Assembly: GCA_021464525.1 (NCBI GenBank)
Contig: JADRCO010001245.1
Span: 1 to 20,973, forward strand
Direction of reading: 5' to 3'
Source of the DNA: Rhizophagus sp. LPA8_4_AMF
Lineage: Eukaryota; Glomeromycota; Glomeromycetes; Glomerales; Glomeraceae
DNA length: 20,973 nucleotides
Below, piece after piece: positions 8,241 through 18,609 of the stretch. The number at the start of each line of letters is the position of its first letter. The first letter of the stretch is position 1. The notes under the pieces were generated by a model that had not been told where the DNA came from, made no database searches, and saw only the letters and a program-made list of their open reading frames with translations. The translations under genes and the position numbers were made by a program.

Positions 8241-11200
8241 ATGAATAAAAATAATGTTGATACACAAATTGAAGGCGGTTTAATACTGATTAAAAATTTC
8301 CAATGGTATTTATTTATTTTATTTCTGTTTACATTTGGTTTCATTGTTACTAATATTATACAATTCATTAGTACTATCATAAGCGAAAAAGTGGAAAGGT
8401 CATTAGCGAATAGACTAATGTCAAAAGTTTTATTGAAAGATTCTGAAAAGATACTTTTAGAAATTGAATTTAATGGCATAAATAAACAAACGATTCCATC
8501 TTTAGCGTAAGTTAATCAAATTGCAAATACCTCTTAAATTGATTAACTTAAAAAAAAAACCAAGTTAATATAAAAATTATTTTCTTATGTAGGACATCAT
8601 CATCAGATAATACAACAAAGAAAGTTGCATGGGATGAACATATTCATTTTAATGTTGGTACATCCATAAATCCGCCTAAAAGTAACGAATTAACCATTAG
8701 ATGTTGGAATACATCTATTAAAGGTTATGACGGATGTTTAGGACAAATAAGTGAGTTTTTAGTAGATTTTGATAAATTTGATGAACCAAGAAAAGATAAT
8801 AGAGGTAAATATTGTTATACAATAATATGAATTCTTTAGTCAAACAAAAACTTATAATTAAAATTTATTCCATTTTAAGTTACCCTGACACTTCGAAACG
8901 GAAATCCAAAAATAAAAATATCGTTTTCTTTATATTTCTTATCAAACGTAAGTTAACACATCAGCTCTTACAAAAATTATTAATAAATTAATTAACTAAT
9001 TATATTTTTATATTCTCTTGATAAGGATCCACCAACAGAGATGAAAATTTTCGACGATGACTCAATTCGCGAAAAAAAAATCGGGATGATATTAATCAAT
9101 AATATAAAATAGTAATATATTATGATTTAATTTTTATTGTATTTTTTTTTTTTAAAAAAAAAATAACATTATTTTAATATATATAATAGTAAAAATATAC
9201 TTGGCCACACTGGATCATTAGAGTTCATATTACAAAAAGTATTAAATTCTTCAGGACACTGGCATACAATTCCAATAGTTCATAATTCTTCACATCAGAA
9301 ACAATTAGAATGGAAATATCCCATTGCAATGTTCTTGATAGCAGGACTCGATAAATTGATCATTCGTTTTAAACACGGAATTAGAGGATATGCTGAAGTC
9401 AAAATTAGTATTGGACCTGTCGGTGAATTGAAATCAATTTGGTCAGATTTATCTGAAGGTGGACATAAAAATGGTATGATGTTTTTTTTGTAATATTAAG
9501 AAGGTTTATTTTTTGTTAAAACAAGAAAATAATAATAAACTTAATTTTTTAGTTGGAAATCATTTTTTAATGGAGAAAGAGAGGGGATGTGAAGAAATAA
9601 ATATTACTTTTGATTTATCATGTCATTCCATAGTTACATCAAAAGATATCTTTAAAGAAAAGAGAAAATCAAGTAAACCACCACCACCACTGCCACCTCC
9701 AAGGCGTGTTCTATCTTATAAAAATATTAATCGCCCACAAGAACCTATAGCTCCATCATCATTAAAAGATCATCGACCACAAGAATATCAAAATTTCGAG
9801 CATAATGAACGTCAAAGAAAGTTTTCTTTGCAAGAGAATATCATTGTTCCTAATGAACATCATAGAATATCTAATCTATTACTGACTCAAAGTTTTGATC
9901 CAAATAATCATAGATCTGACTCTTTAAAATCTCAATCAGATTCATTGAATTCCAGTAAAATGTCTGAATTTTCAAAGCAAAAAACCAGTCAACAAATAAT
10001 AAACAATAATTCAAGTTACGGAGAACCTTATTATAATGCTAATAATGGCAATGGAGCATCTTACTTTATCATCGAAGAACATCGTACACCTTTTGAAGAA
10101 GAGGAAAATTCACAAGTAGAGCTAGATTCATCAATAACTTCACGAACCTCTTCTTCAAGATCACAACAAAATCATTTTTTTCATAAAAAATCTAAGCCAT
10201 TAGACATTATTAACAAGGGTAAAAACAATCTTACATCAAGAAATACGGATCAACACGTCAAAAATGGCTATTCTCCACCTTCATCACAAGATTATCAAAT
10301 TGGACCTTTTATTTACGAGGATTGTGATGGAAAGTTCCAAAACAACTTATATCAAAGTACTAAACAAAACATTCTCCCAAATACTCCACAAGATAATGAA
10401 CCATCACCATTACCCCAAACTGATACAATCTATCCTAACACACGCTCAATTCACAACGACAGTTCAAATTCATTATCATCATATATATATAATAAATATG
10501 AATTGATTTCTCAAATACCAAAGTCAAGGCGTAATAAAGTATATCTGGGTCGACATATACTCACCTCAGATAAAATAGTAGTTAAATTTTATAAATCTCG
10601 TTCAAGATGGGAAAATGAAACCCATTTTTTGAAAGCTCTTACGTCGAAATCAACCGTAAAGTTAGAGGAAATAACTGTGAATCCGGCTGAAGAACAAAAA
10701 TATTTCATAATTACGAGGTATTTCGGAAAATCTTTAGATGAAATCGCAGATAATATCTGTGATAATAAAACTCATATAAAAAGTGTACTTTTGGGTACTT
10801 GTAAAGCTGTAGAGTGGTGTCATAATAAAGGTGTAGTGGTAAGTAAATTCAAATATAAATTAATTAATTATTCTCATTATTCTCAATTATTTTTTTCTTA
10901 TCTAATTTGATTATTTTTTAAATATAGCACATGGATTTGAATCCTTCAAATATTATATGTAAGGATCAAAAGATTCACAAAATACAATTATGTGACTTTG
11001 AATATTCAAAAAATGCTGGAGATAATATTTACTCCGACAAATATAATCAGCCATTACAATTAGGATTTACATCACCAGAACTACTCTTTCTTCAACAAAT
11101 CGTATCATCATCAGCGTCACATTCATCATACTCACCTTCTTCATACTCTTCTACTACTTCTTCCACGTATTATACTACTAAATCTCAGTCAGAAACTTTA

Positions 11201-11434
11201 TTAGTAAAACAAAGTATAGATATTTTTAGTTTAGGTTGTATAGTTTATTATTTGAATACAAAACATTTATTATATAATACAGAAAAAGAATTAGAACAAT
11301 TAAATTTAACTAAAGTTTGCGAAGATATTGAAGATGAGCAAGTTTCAATTTTAGTTAAGTGTATGGTAGCTGAAAATGGTAGTAAAAGACCCAATATTAC
11401 ACAAATATTAGAAAATTCATACCTTAAGAATTAA
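8241..11434 (+). CDS. Membrane-anchored C2-C2-kinase-like fusion protein
   Basis: Seven exons: 8241-8506, 8593-8804, 8880-8947, 9026-9111, 9190-9473, 9553-10838 and 10928-11434. Phases match at every junction, giving 902 aa. Order: one hydrophobic segment (residues about 20-43); a C2-like beta domain (about 68-182, with WDEHIHFNV and LTIRCWN); a second C2-like domain (about 200-335, with WKYPIAMFLIAGLDKLIIRF and ending EINITFDLS); a linker of about 280 residues rich in Ser/Asn/Gln/Pro with KPPPPLPPPRR near 347, an SH3-ligand-like motif; and a protein-kinase fold (about 620-900). Kinase marks are VVKF with K650, E661 in helix C, HMDLNPSN (735-742), CDFE (756-759), TSPE, DIFSLGC and KRPN. The Gly-rich loop is missing, HRD is HMD, its following Lys is Asn, and DFG is DFE, so activity is uncertain. 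A Ser/Thr/Tyr-rich insert (794-823) follows SPE. It may be a calcium/lipid-responsive signalling protein at a membrane. No named orthologue is recognised. Confidence 0.8.
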
Positions 11435-11958
11435 TAGAATTAATGTATTTTTTGTACATTTATTTATTTATTTATTTTATTAATAGAGCAAACAATTATT
11501 ATAAATATAGAATAATTATTCAAAAGTAATTACTTTTATCTAATTCAGAAAAATTTAACGTGTTAAGTTTCAATTTATTTGATTGGAATATAAGAGAAAT
11601 ATTTGATATCGTAAGTGTGATATATTGGAGTTATTTGGGGGTGACAAATGAGAGATCGTCCATTTTCAAGCAAACATGCACAACTTCGTGTTTTATTCAT
11701 TTACTGAACGAATGGGACCTTGAAATATATAAGAGATACCAAAATGCTCAATTCACGAATTAAAGAATCTATCTACAGCATTCTTCGGTATAATATCAAC
11801 GTATTTAATATTATTAACATGTCTTTTAATATTTCGCGCGTAATTTCTAGGAATTTTAAATATAATAAAAATTGTGTCTTTAATAAATAAAAATACAATA
11901 ATGTTCTTAATCTACAATGTTCTGTACAATATGCATATGCCAATAATATACTAATTCA
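11435..11958. other. Convergent intergenic region
   Basis: This lies between the 3' ends of the C2-kinase gene (plus) and the 7-TM gene (minus). It contains a TTTA microsatellite at about 11459-11480. A 67-codon plus-strand frame at 11560-11763 starts from TTG and has no recognisable domain or splice partner. It is not called as a gene, although it is less AT-rich than its surroundings and could be a decayed exon. Confidence 0.4.
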
Positions 11959-13311
11959 TTAAATATTATTTAAATTTCTAAATGTTATAATTCTTTTCTT
12001 TTTCCTTCCTTTAACTTCAAGAAATGAACCATCTCTTCTAGAAAATAAATAGTTACCAACGCTAAAATATTCCTTTTTTTTAATCTTATTAAATATATTA
12101 TGAACATAATCCATATCATCTTTTATACTTTTCATTTTAAATTTTATCTCATTTAATTTATTTAATTGTTCTTTACTATTCTCAAATTTTATTTTATAAA
12201 TTTCTTCTTCTATCACTTGTAATATATTTTTTTTAATATCATTCACTTTAATTTCTATATCATTTAATTCTTCTTCAACATTATTTTCATTTATTTCATC
12301 ATCAACATCATTAATTATTATATCATCTATTTTTGTACCAAAATTTTCATTTATCTCTTCTATTAATTCTCTTATACTAATTATCATTACATTTATTACA
12401 TTTCTCACATTATTTGTCTTTCCAATTATATTTTCTTTTGTACCTATAGAATACCAGTTAGATTTCCATCTTTTCAAAATTTCAAATAATCCGACACTCT
12501 TCTCTCCAGAAATTTCCTCTCCAACCAAATCATCTTTCTCAGGTTCAAAATTCATTACTAAACGAGCCAAAGTATATGTTACACAAAATAGAATAAGTTT
12601 TGTAATATAAGGTCCAATAGTATTTATGAAAGCGTAAAATAAACAAATATAAAATAAATTGAAGAGGTAAAGACTTAATAAAATCCATCTAAATGATTTA
12701 AGAAATTTTTCATAATATAAAAGATGTAACGACATAATTATACCAAAATTTGTTAATATGAAATAAACCGCGTTAAATAAATACCAATATTCTATACATT
12801 TATATTTGAATAAACAAAATATCTTAGCAGTTATTTGCCAATAATATATTATAATCACCCCAATTAAAATGAAAGTATATTCTAATTTAACATTTTTAAA
12901 TGATGCTTGCTTAATTATTATAACTCGATATGAAAAACAAATACCATAAAATATAATAGCAGCTATTAGAGAGCTCATAATATCATCTTTCATGATACAT
13001 TTATTATGTTCTATTGGATTCATATATAATGAGATGAAAGGAATTACGAAATTTGTGAATAATGCTAATAAATCATCAGTTATTCCAACTATAATTTGAA
13101 ATTGTCTATATTCTTTAAATTTATAATAAAGTAATAATGCTGAAGCTGGAATAGAGGTGGCAAATAAAAAATCAAATATATCTTCTGTTGCTGAATAATT
13201 GTCTTCTTTTACATCATTTATTGGAAATGCATTGCTTTTATGTGAAAATGTGAAAAATGTAATGTAGATAATTAATATAATAACAAGATTGAATCTTCGT
13301 TGAAGCGACAT
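11959..13311 (-). CDS. Orphan signal-peptide plus ~7-TM protein with coiled-coil tail
   Basis: A single uninterrupted 450-codon frame, in contrast to its intron-rich neighbours. Residues 1-28 form a probable cleavable signal peptide (RR, a hydrophobic core, and a possible cut after SNA). Hydrophobic spans follow at roughly 45-63, 73-96, 111-131, 144-166, 172-198, 207-229 and 232-252, so about seven membrane segments. The remaining 200 residues are highly charged, Glu/Lys/Asn/Ile-rich, with long heptad-like stretches (about 310-410) and a basic RKKKR near the end. The N-terminus would be outside or lumenal and the long tail in the cytosol if all seven spans insert. No family signature (GPCR DRY or NPxxY, channel filter, transporter motif) is seen, so the function is unknown. 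It has AT-driven composition (Ile, Asn, Lys, Phe). Confidence 0.78.
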   Translation of the reverse strand: MSLQRRFNLVIILIIYITFFTFSHKSNAFPINDVKEDNYSATEDIFDFLFATSIPASALLLYYKFKEYRQFQIIVGITDDLLALFTNFVIPFISLYMNPIEHNKCIMKDDIMSSLIAAIIFYGICFSYRVIIIKQASFKNVKLEYTFILIGVIIIYYWQITAKIFCLFKYKCIEYWYLFNAVYFILTNFGIIMSLHLLYYEKFLKSFRWILLSLYLFNLFYICLFYAFINTIGPYITKLILFCVTYTLARLVMNFEPEKDDLVGEEISGEKSVGLFEILKRWKSNWYSIGTKENIIGKTNNVRNVINVMIISIRELIEEINENFGTKIDDIIINDVDDEINENNVEEELNDIEIKVNDIKKNILQVIEEEIYKIKFENSKEQLNKLNEIKFKMKSIKDDMDYVHNIFNKIKKKEYFSVGNYLFSRRDGSFLEVKGRKKKRIITFRNLNNI

Positions 13312-14775
13312 AATTATGTATTGTAATGAGTTGAAAATTGGATTCTACTTTTTCGATGACTACTTTTATATACGTAAAAACGGAGCGTAGTTTTATACAT
13401 TAATAAGGTAATTGAAGAATTCTTTCAAATAAATTCTAAGTTAAGATTTTTACTTTCATTAAAAACTTACTTTTATTTATAAATTTTATTTGTAATATAT
13501 ATTTAGTAAGTTTCTAGATAAATTTTTCCTTTCAACAAAATCAAAATAGTAATGAATAACCGGAGTTTGAAGAGTTGGCGCAGCAGAACACAAGATTGTG
13601 TTACGGTAGAAGTAAAAGAAATTTTATATCGGAACCACACCTATTTTAACTTTTATGAGTTCTTCGTAGGAAGTCTTTCGTAGAAACTTTTTGTTTACCA
13701 AAAGAAGATAGATAGTTTATATGGTGGTAGTATGACACAGTCATCCGATTTCTTGCGTCGCTGTCGTCATTTGTTAATTCTTTTTTAAAATAAAAAGAAA
13801 AATACAAAGTTCGTAAGGTGATGATATCATGATCATGAAATTTTTGATTATGATAATTGGTTTCGACTTTGAAAGCTTTGAAAGCGCAAGTAGCGCATAC
13901 GATTTGATTATTAAACATAATAGCATTATTAATATAACTAAAATTTAATGTGGTACAACCGTTAATTTCGGCTAATTTTTGATCAATAATAACTAAAGTT
14001 ATTTTGCTGCGGATGTATTGAGCTGCGTAATGACGTAAATATTTTTTTATACTATGATATTAAAGTCAGGGGAATTTTTTATAAATAAAACTTGACATTA
14101 AATTTTAAAATTCACAATGAATCATTCTTGTTCATTCCATTAATTAATTTATAAAGTATATATATTTTTTTGGAGACTAACATTCTTATTTGATTAAACA
14201 TTGATGAAATTATAATAATTACAATCTGATTGTTCACTGATACATCAAGAGAATGAATAAATATAATTATTAGGCCGAATTGCCGCAGCATAAAACTTCT
14301 AATGCAAAAACTATATAATGTGGAAGATGAAATTTCTTTGGTCCAAATATTCTATATCTTTTTTTCTCTAATATATTGTTTTATTGACAATTTATAATAT
14401 GAAAAGGTTGCAATATAAAGTAAACATTTTATTTTAATTTCAGTATAAAGAAATTAAGAAAAAAAGTTTTAGCTCAATTTAATGAATCAAGAATTGCCAA
14501 ACAGTATCTACAGATTTTAGGAGAATGAAATATGATGATTTTCTTATGTATGTCATTTTATTGTATGTAAATTCCCTGAATCTCAGTAATAGATTTTCAC
14601 AATCCATATGGTTAAAATATATGTCGAAAATGTATACCTTTATTGATGATCTTTGAATATAAATACAATCCATTTTTATTCATATAAACTCGTAAATCCA
14701 CATTAATAGAAAATCGAATTTACGAATTTACCAATTTAACGTATTTAATAAATTTAACAAATTTAAACGAATTTA
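13312..14775. other. Upstream/intergenic region, no supported gene
   Basis: The first few hundred bases are the presumed promoter of the 7-TM gene. A 90-codon minus-strand frame at 13646-13918 (MFNNQIVCATCAFKAF...) has a proper ATG but no domain, signal peptide or splice partner; it remains a weak hypothetical only. The part nearest 14775 (about 14610-14700) is conserved with 16580-16635 upstream of the decayed duplicate, including AAAATGTA-ACCTTT and TTTTTATTC words, and probably holds the promoter of the His-rich peptide gene. Confidence 0.4.
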
Positions 14776-15099
14776 ATGAATATAATAACGTTATCAATTA
14801 GATTTTTTGCTACTACTCCATTCATTACTATTATGGCAACAAACGCTTTTAAAGCCGCACAACATGAACAACCTCATATTTCATCTAAAACGTAAGTTTA
14901 CTTTTTTTAGAAAAAAAAATTTATTTCTCAGTACGTAAGAACTTTTAAATTATAAATCATCCTTTTTTGTTTTTGTAGTGATAAGCGACATTTTCATCGT
15001 TCCCATAACAATAATAACCCTCATTTTCAATTTCATCATCAACATGGACCAAAATATTTTTTGAAAAATGATTCCGATCATCATAAAAAACTCACCTAA
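14776..15099 (+). CDS. Small histidine-rich, probably secreted peptide
   Basis: Two exons, 14776-14891 and 14979-15099, joined through a strong GTAAGTTT donor and TTTTTGTAG acceptor, give 78 aa. Residues 1 to about 25 (MNIITLSIRFFATTPFITIM) are hydrophobic and end near ATNA or AFKA, fitting a signal peptide. A mitochondrial presequence is the alternative because of the single Arg and the S/T content. The mature part has eleven His, an Asn run and a dibasic Lys-Arg at residues 41-42, opening the second exon product (DKRHFHRSHNNNNPHF), where a Kex2-type protease could cut. No cysteines are present, so it is not a disulfide-knot protein. A related but broken copy lies at 16636-17245, which shows the gene belongs to a local family and that its intron position is ancestral. 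It could be a secreted effector, a metal-binding peptide or a processed signal; the function is unknown. Confidence 0.62.
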
Positions 15100-16635
15100 A
15101 ATTTTCTTTTTTTAAACAAAATTTCAAGCATATATTTTAGCATATCATATTTATAATACAGTAAATAATAATAATAAATAAAATTAAATAATAATATTAT
15201 TAATTTTTTAATATTCAAATCTCTTAATAAAATGATGTTTTGCAATGAGTATAAAGTTGCTTATTACACTCTATGAAATGCAAAGATAATTTAATTATTA
15301 TAAGATAGTGCTCGAGTCGGCGGGCCGGGTTTTGAGGTATATTCGAACTCGACAAAGCTATAACCGACAATAATCGTTAAATTATTGTTTACAGAATGTA
15401 CGGGACAGTTACGGAACACCGTCATTTCACTCCTTGCCTAGAGAGAATAAAACAAAAACTATACCATTGTACTGTACTTGGAACAGTGTTCCAAGTATGT
15501 CCGTTTAGCGCGGGTTTATCAATATCATGTGACTTTCATATGGAGTGTGTTACACAGATCATCTGGCAATGATCTGCATGCAATGTTGCTAGATGATCAG
15601 CTATTTGTTGGTATAAGTTATACTTGGATAACTTGTGGACAACTTATACTAAGGCTAACTTATACCTGATATAAGTTATACTCACAAAGGGATTATTATA
15701 TATAGACTGGCTATATGATGTGAAAAAGGACGAAATTTGTGGTTTTATCTATTAGATAGTTTTAGTTTAATTTCCTGTTGATAATTTTCATATTGTTAAT
15801 ATTGCAGATCGCCGAGTGAGGCAGCAATATTGTTATTTTTATGATTTTCGTATATACACTGATTTGTTAGTTTTTATTTTGGAATTTATTCGTATTGCAA
15901 TTATTTGTTAATAAAGAAAACACTTATTTTCGTATAAACACTTATTATAAACACTAAATTACACTTAGATTTCATAAATTGATAATTTACATCCGTTACT
16001 ATCACGTGACTGCGACGCAAATCGATGGTAACAAGTGTGACAATACGTACATTTATCTCTGTGACATTTTTTTTTGAGTGATCTGATGCCTATTTGCCAT
16101 TCTCTTGATGAAAAAATCGCGCCCACAGAACGGGGATGCGTGCTCCGAATACTTTTTATCCTATTCTGAACTTCACTGAGCTTTTACCGGATGTATCCTG
16201 GCAAGGAGTAAAAAATGTCTATACTGTATTCTTTTTTATTACTTGTTTCGTAATTTATTTTAACATTCTCTAAAAAAAATAAAGGTAACGCGATGACCTA
16301 CAGTATATGTAAAAAAATGACAAATAACATGTGATTGTCGGTTTAAATTATCGTCTTACGTGTCACAAAAAAAACGCTTAATTGCATGCCAAGTATAGTA
16401 GTATTGGGTAAATCTTCAGGGGGTCCATTCAGATCCCGATGATCAGATCGTATGAACGTATATCCCAAATCCCGAAATTTCATTATTCACTATCCCGATA
16501 CTCATTATCACTTATTATTCTCCTGATAATTATATTATAATGACATACATAAAAAGTTTAAATGAAAATGTAGACCTTTGTTGTTGATCTTTTAAAATAA
16601 ATATAGTAAGATTTTTATTCGTAAATTCATATTTG
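15100..16635. other. Repeat-bearing intergenic DNA between the peptide gene and its broken copy
   Basis: No gene is supported. The region is unlike its flanks in having GC-rich words (near 15310-15330, GTCGGCGGGCCGGG), a cluster of palindromes at 15475-15677 and a pair of inverted ACTCCTTGCC decamers at 15429-15438 and 16200-16209, 781 bp end to end. The 63-codon frame at 15478-15669 overlaps the palindromes and is not credible as a gene. A slightly GC-richer patch at 16080-16210 has no long frame. Confidence 0.45.
15475..15677. repeat. Cluster of three stem-loop palindromes
   Basis: First, 15475-15497 is a perfect 11-bp arm palindrome, TACTTGGAACA, one central G, TGTTCCAAGTA. Second, 15557-15598 has 13-bp arms (GATCATCTGGCAA against TTGCTAGATGATC, 12 of 13 paired) around a 16-nt loop. 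Third, 15657-15677 has perfect 8-bp arms AACTTATA and TATAAGTT around CCTGA, preceded by further ATAAGTTATAC and AACTTATAC copies. Together they look like the structured part of a small non-autonomous element. Confidence 0.6.
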
Positions 16636-17245
16636 ATGACATCAACAAAGTTATTAGCTACTACTTCATTTATTACTATTATTGTGACAAGCGCTTCAAA
16701 AGTCACTTAACATTTATAAGGTAATAAACTCGTTTTTTTTTCCTAAAACACGCCCTTTTTTTAAATATATTTTGCAATACGTGCGAACTTTAATTACAAA
16801 TCATCTTTTGTTTTTGTAGAGATTTTAAGCGAAATTCATGTTGCACTCATAACAATCTTAAAAAAAAAATAAAGGCACCCTTATTGCAGTAGTGCTTCGA
16901 ACTGTGTACAGATTGATCCTGATTAAACTGAAAATCTAGATAAAAATCTGCAGTTTGAACCAGATTGTTCAGGTTTCAGATAACTCGAAATCAGCGATCA
17001 GATTTTAATAATTAATGGCTTGTGCGAATATATTGATAGGACTAAAATTTTAAAATAATTTTTTTTTATCCAGATATTTATTAATTAACAACTGAATTTT
17101 CATCCAAATTAAATAACTATTTTAATCCGAATGATGGATTTTTTTTACTTGGATCGAAGCATTACTTATAATAATTCTCATTTTCAATCATGGACAAAGT
17201 ACTGTATTTTTCAGAATATATATCATAGTCATAAGAAAAAATCAC
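16636..17245 (+). pseudogene. Decayed paralogue of the His-rich secreted peptide gene
   Basis: The ATG at 16636 opens a fine signal peptide (MTSTKLLATTSFITIIVTSA) that aligns with residues 5-26 of the gene at 14776, but the frame stops at 16708-16710 after 24 codons. The intron is still recognisable (GTAATAAA donor near 16719, TTTTTGTAG acceptor ending at 16819). The second exon start matches the intact gene (AAGCGA, CATAACAAT), is then split by about 300 bp of unrelated sequence, and resumes at about 17165 (AATAATTCTCATTTTCAATC, CATGGACAAAGTA, CATAAGAAAAAATCAC). Similarity continues into the upstream region and the 3' flank (TTTAAGCATATA), so a segment of about 0.5 kb was duplicated. With an early stop, lost frame and an insertion, it cannot make the full product. 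Confidence 0.72.
16887..17167. mobile_element. Small TIR element (MITE-like) inside the pseudogene
   Basis: The 281-bp segment interrupting the second exon of the decayed copy has inverted ends: CAGTAGTGCTTCGAAC at the left and, reading in from the right, AAGTAATGCTTCGATC (13 of 16 identical). It encodes nothing and is AT-rich with CAGATTG/AATCTG words. The start CAGT and a TA just inside each end recall Tc1/mariner-type ends, but a clean target duplication cannot be fixed because about 28 extra bases precede the left end. Confidence 0.45.
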
Positions 17246-18609
17246 GTCTAAAATTATGAATTAAAATTTTTTTTTTTAAAATGATTTTAAGCATATAGTG
17301 TATTTATCATACTGTAATTAGTCTTATGTAAATGCAAAGTACATTATTTACAGATATTATCTTTTCAACTATTTTTTATTACGGAGATTATCATTAAGAA
17401 TTTCTGCTGTTATTTTCTAACCCTCTTTTTTTTGTATTTAATACCGGACTTCAACAGATTCCGTTTTCCTAGTTTAGGTTTATAGTAAACTCGATATTGA
17501 TGGACTCTCAAAAAGGATGCATAATGATTAAATTTTTGGGCCGTTATTGATTTTATTTAATAGTTATAAAATTCAATTACAAATTACAATCATATTATTT
17601 TAAAAGACTTTTTAAAAAAGGAAATTATAATTATATGAATTGTAAACAAGCTGATAATAGCAGTTCGTCTCTTTATTATGCTTGCCTCTGCTGTGATCCC
17701 TCTGTTGTCACCATAAGTAGATAACAAAAAAGAAATACATAATAAAGAAATTTCTTTTGAACATTAATTGATTTTTTTTTTTCGGAACGAAAAAATTTCA
17801 TTTAAGAAATAATCGGGAAATCACTATTCAGTTTATAATAAAAATTCTTCGTAACATTAATTGAATAGCGCTTGATTGGTGTTACTAAGTTACATCCAAA
17901 TTTAGTAATTCAAAGATGTTTGACTCCTTTATTAAATTTTTTTTTTTACGATTTTCATTAATAATATAGGAAATTATTTTAAGAGAATTTTTGATTATGA
18001 TATTAGAAAAATTTTAGAAAAATTTTTTGTAACGTTATGTCATAAACTAATTTATGTTGAGTTCATATATAGTTTCACAATGAATAATATACAGCTCAGT
18101 CACATAGTACCTCGGGATGGTGTGACTAAAGAGGAGTTATGAAAAAAAATCGATCACGTGAATTTCTCTGCCATTAAATCGCTTCACTTACAACGGTTAG
18201 TATGAGTTCTGAATAGGTTATGTATAACATAAAATGAGGTTGCTGCGAGTTTACCTATTACACCGCATATCATTTAACAGAAACTGAATTTATACAAAAT
18301 TATTGTTCAAACTTCAAATACATACTGAAAAATTTTGTTCCACAATATCATGCGCAAAATTGCTTTTGGTAAAATTCAAATTGAGCAAGTAATTTTATTA
18401 ATGCCAATTTTCAACGATATTCCTATTAATTAGTTAATATTATATTATATTTTTACATATCGATACAGCAAATACACTAGGTGTTTGCATATATTAATTA
18501 TATTATGTATACCAGCAAATTTATGCTATATTATGATGTAAGTATAAAACCAATCATGAAATTGAAAGTGTACATCATATTTGATCAACATACAATGTAA
18601 AAACTCTCA
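17246..18609. other. AT-rich intergenic region
   Basis: No supported gene or RNA. It contains several T and A homopolymer runs. The part next to 18609 is the presumed 3' untranslated region and downstream sequence of the orphan gene on the minus strand. Confidence 0.4.

Noticed and set aside
9112-9189. TAG stop right after NNIK that would end a short C2 protein
   Set aside because: A GT donor overlaps the stop (TA|GTAATA), and a TAATAG acceptor restores the frame into a second C2-like domain; the splice was preferred, though alternative termination here is possible.
10264-10506. 80-codon His/Ile-rich plus-strand frame
   Set aside because: Out-of-frame shadow inside exon 6 of the C2-kinase gene.
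15478-15669. 63-codon plus-strand frame
   Set aside because: It overlaps three palindromes and shows no protein-like features or splice partners.
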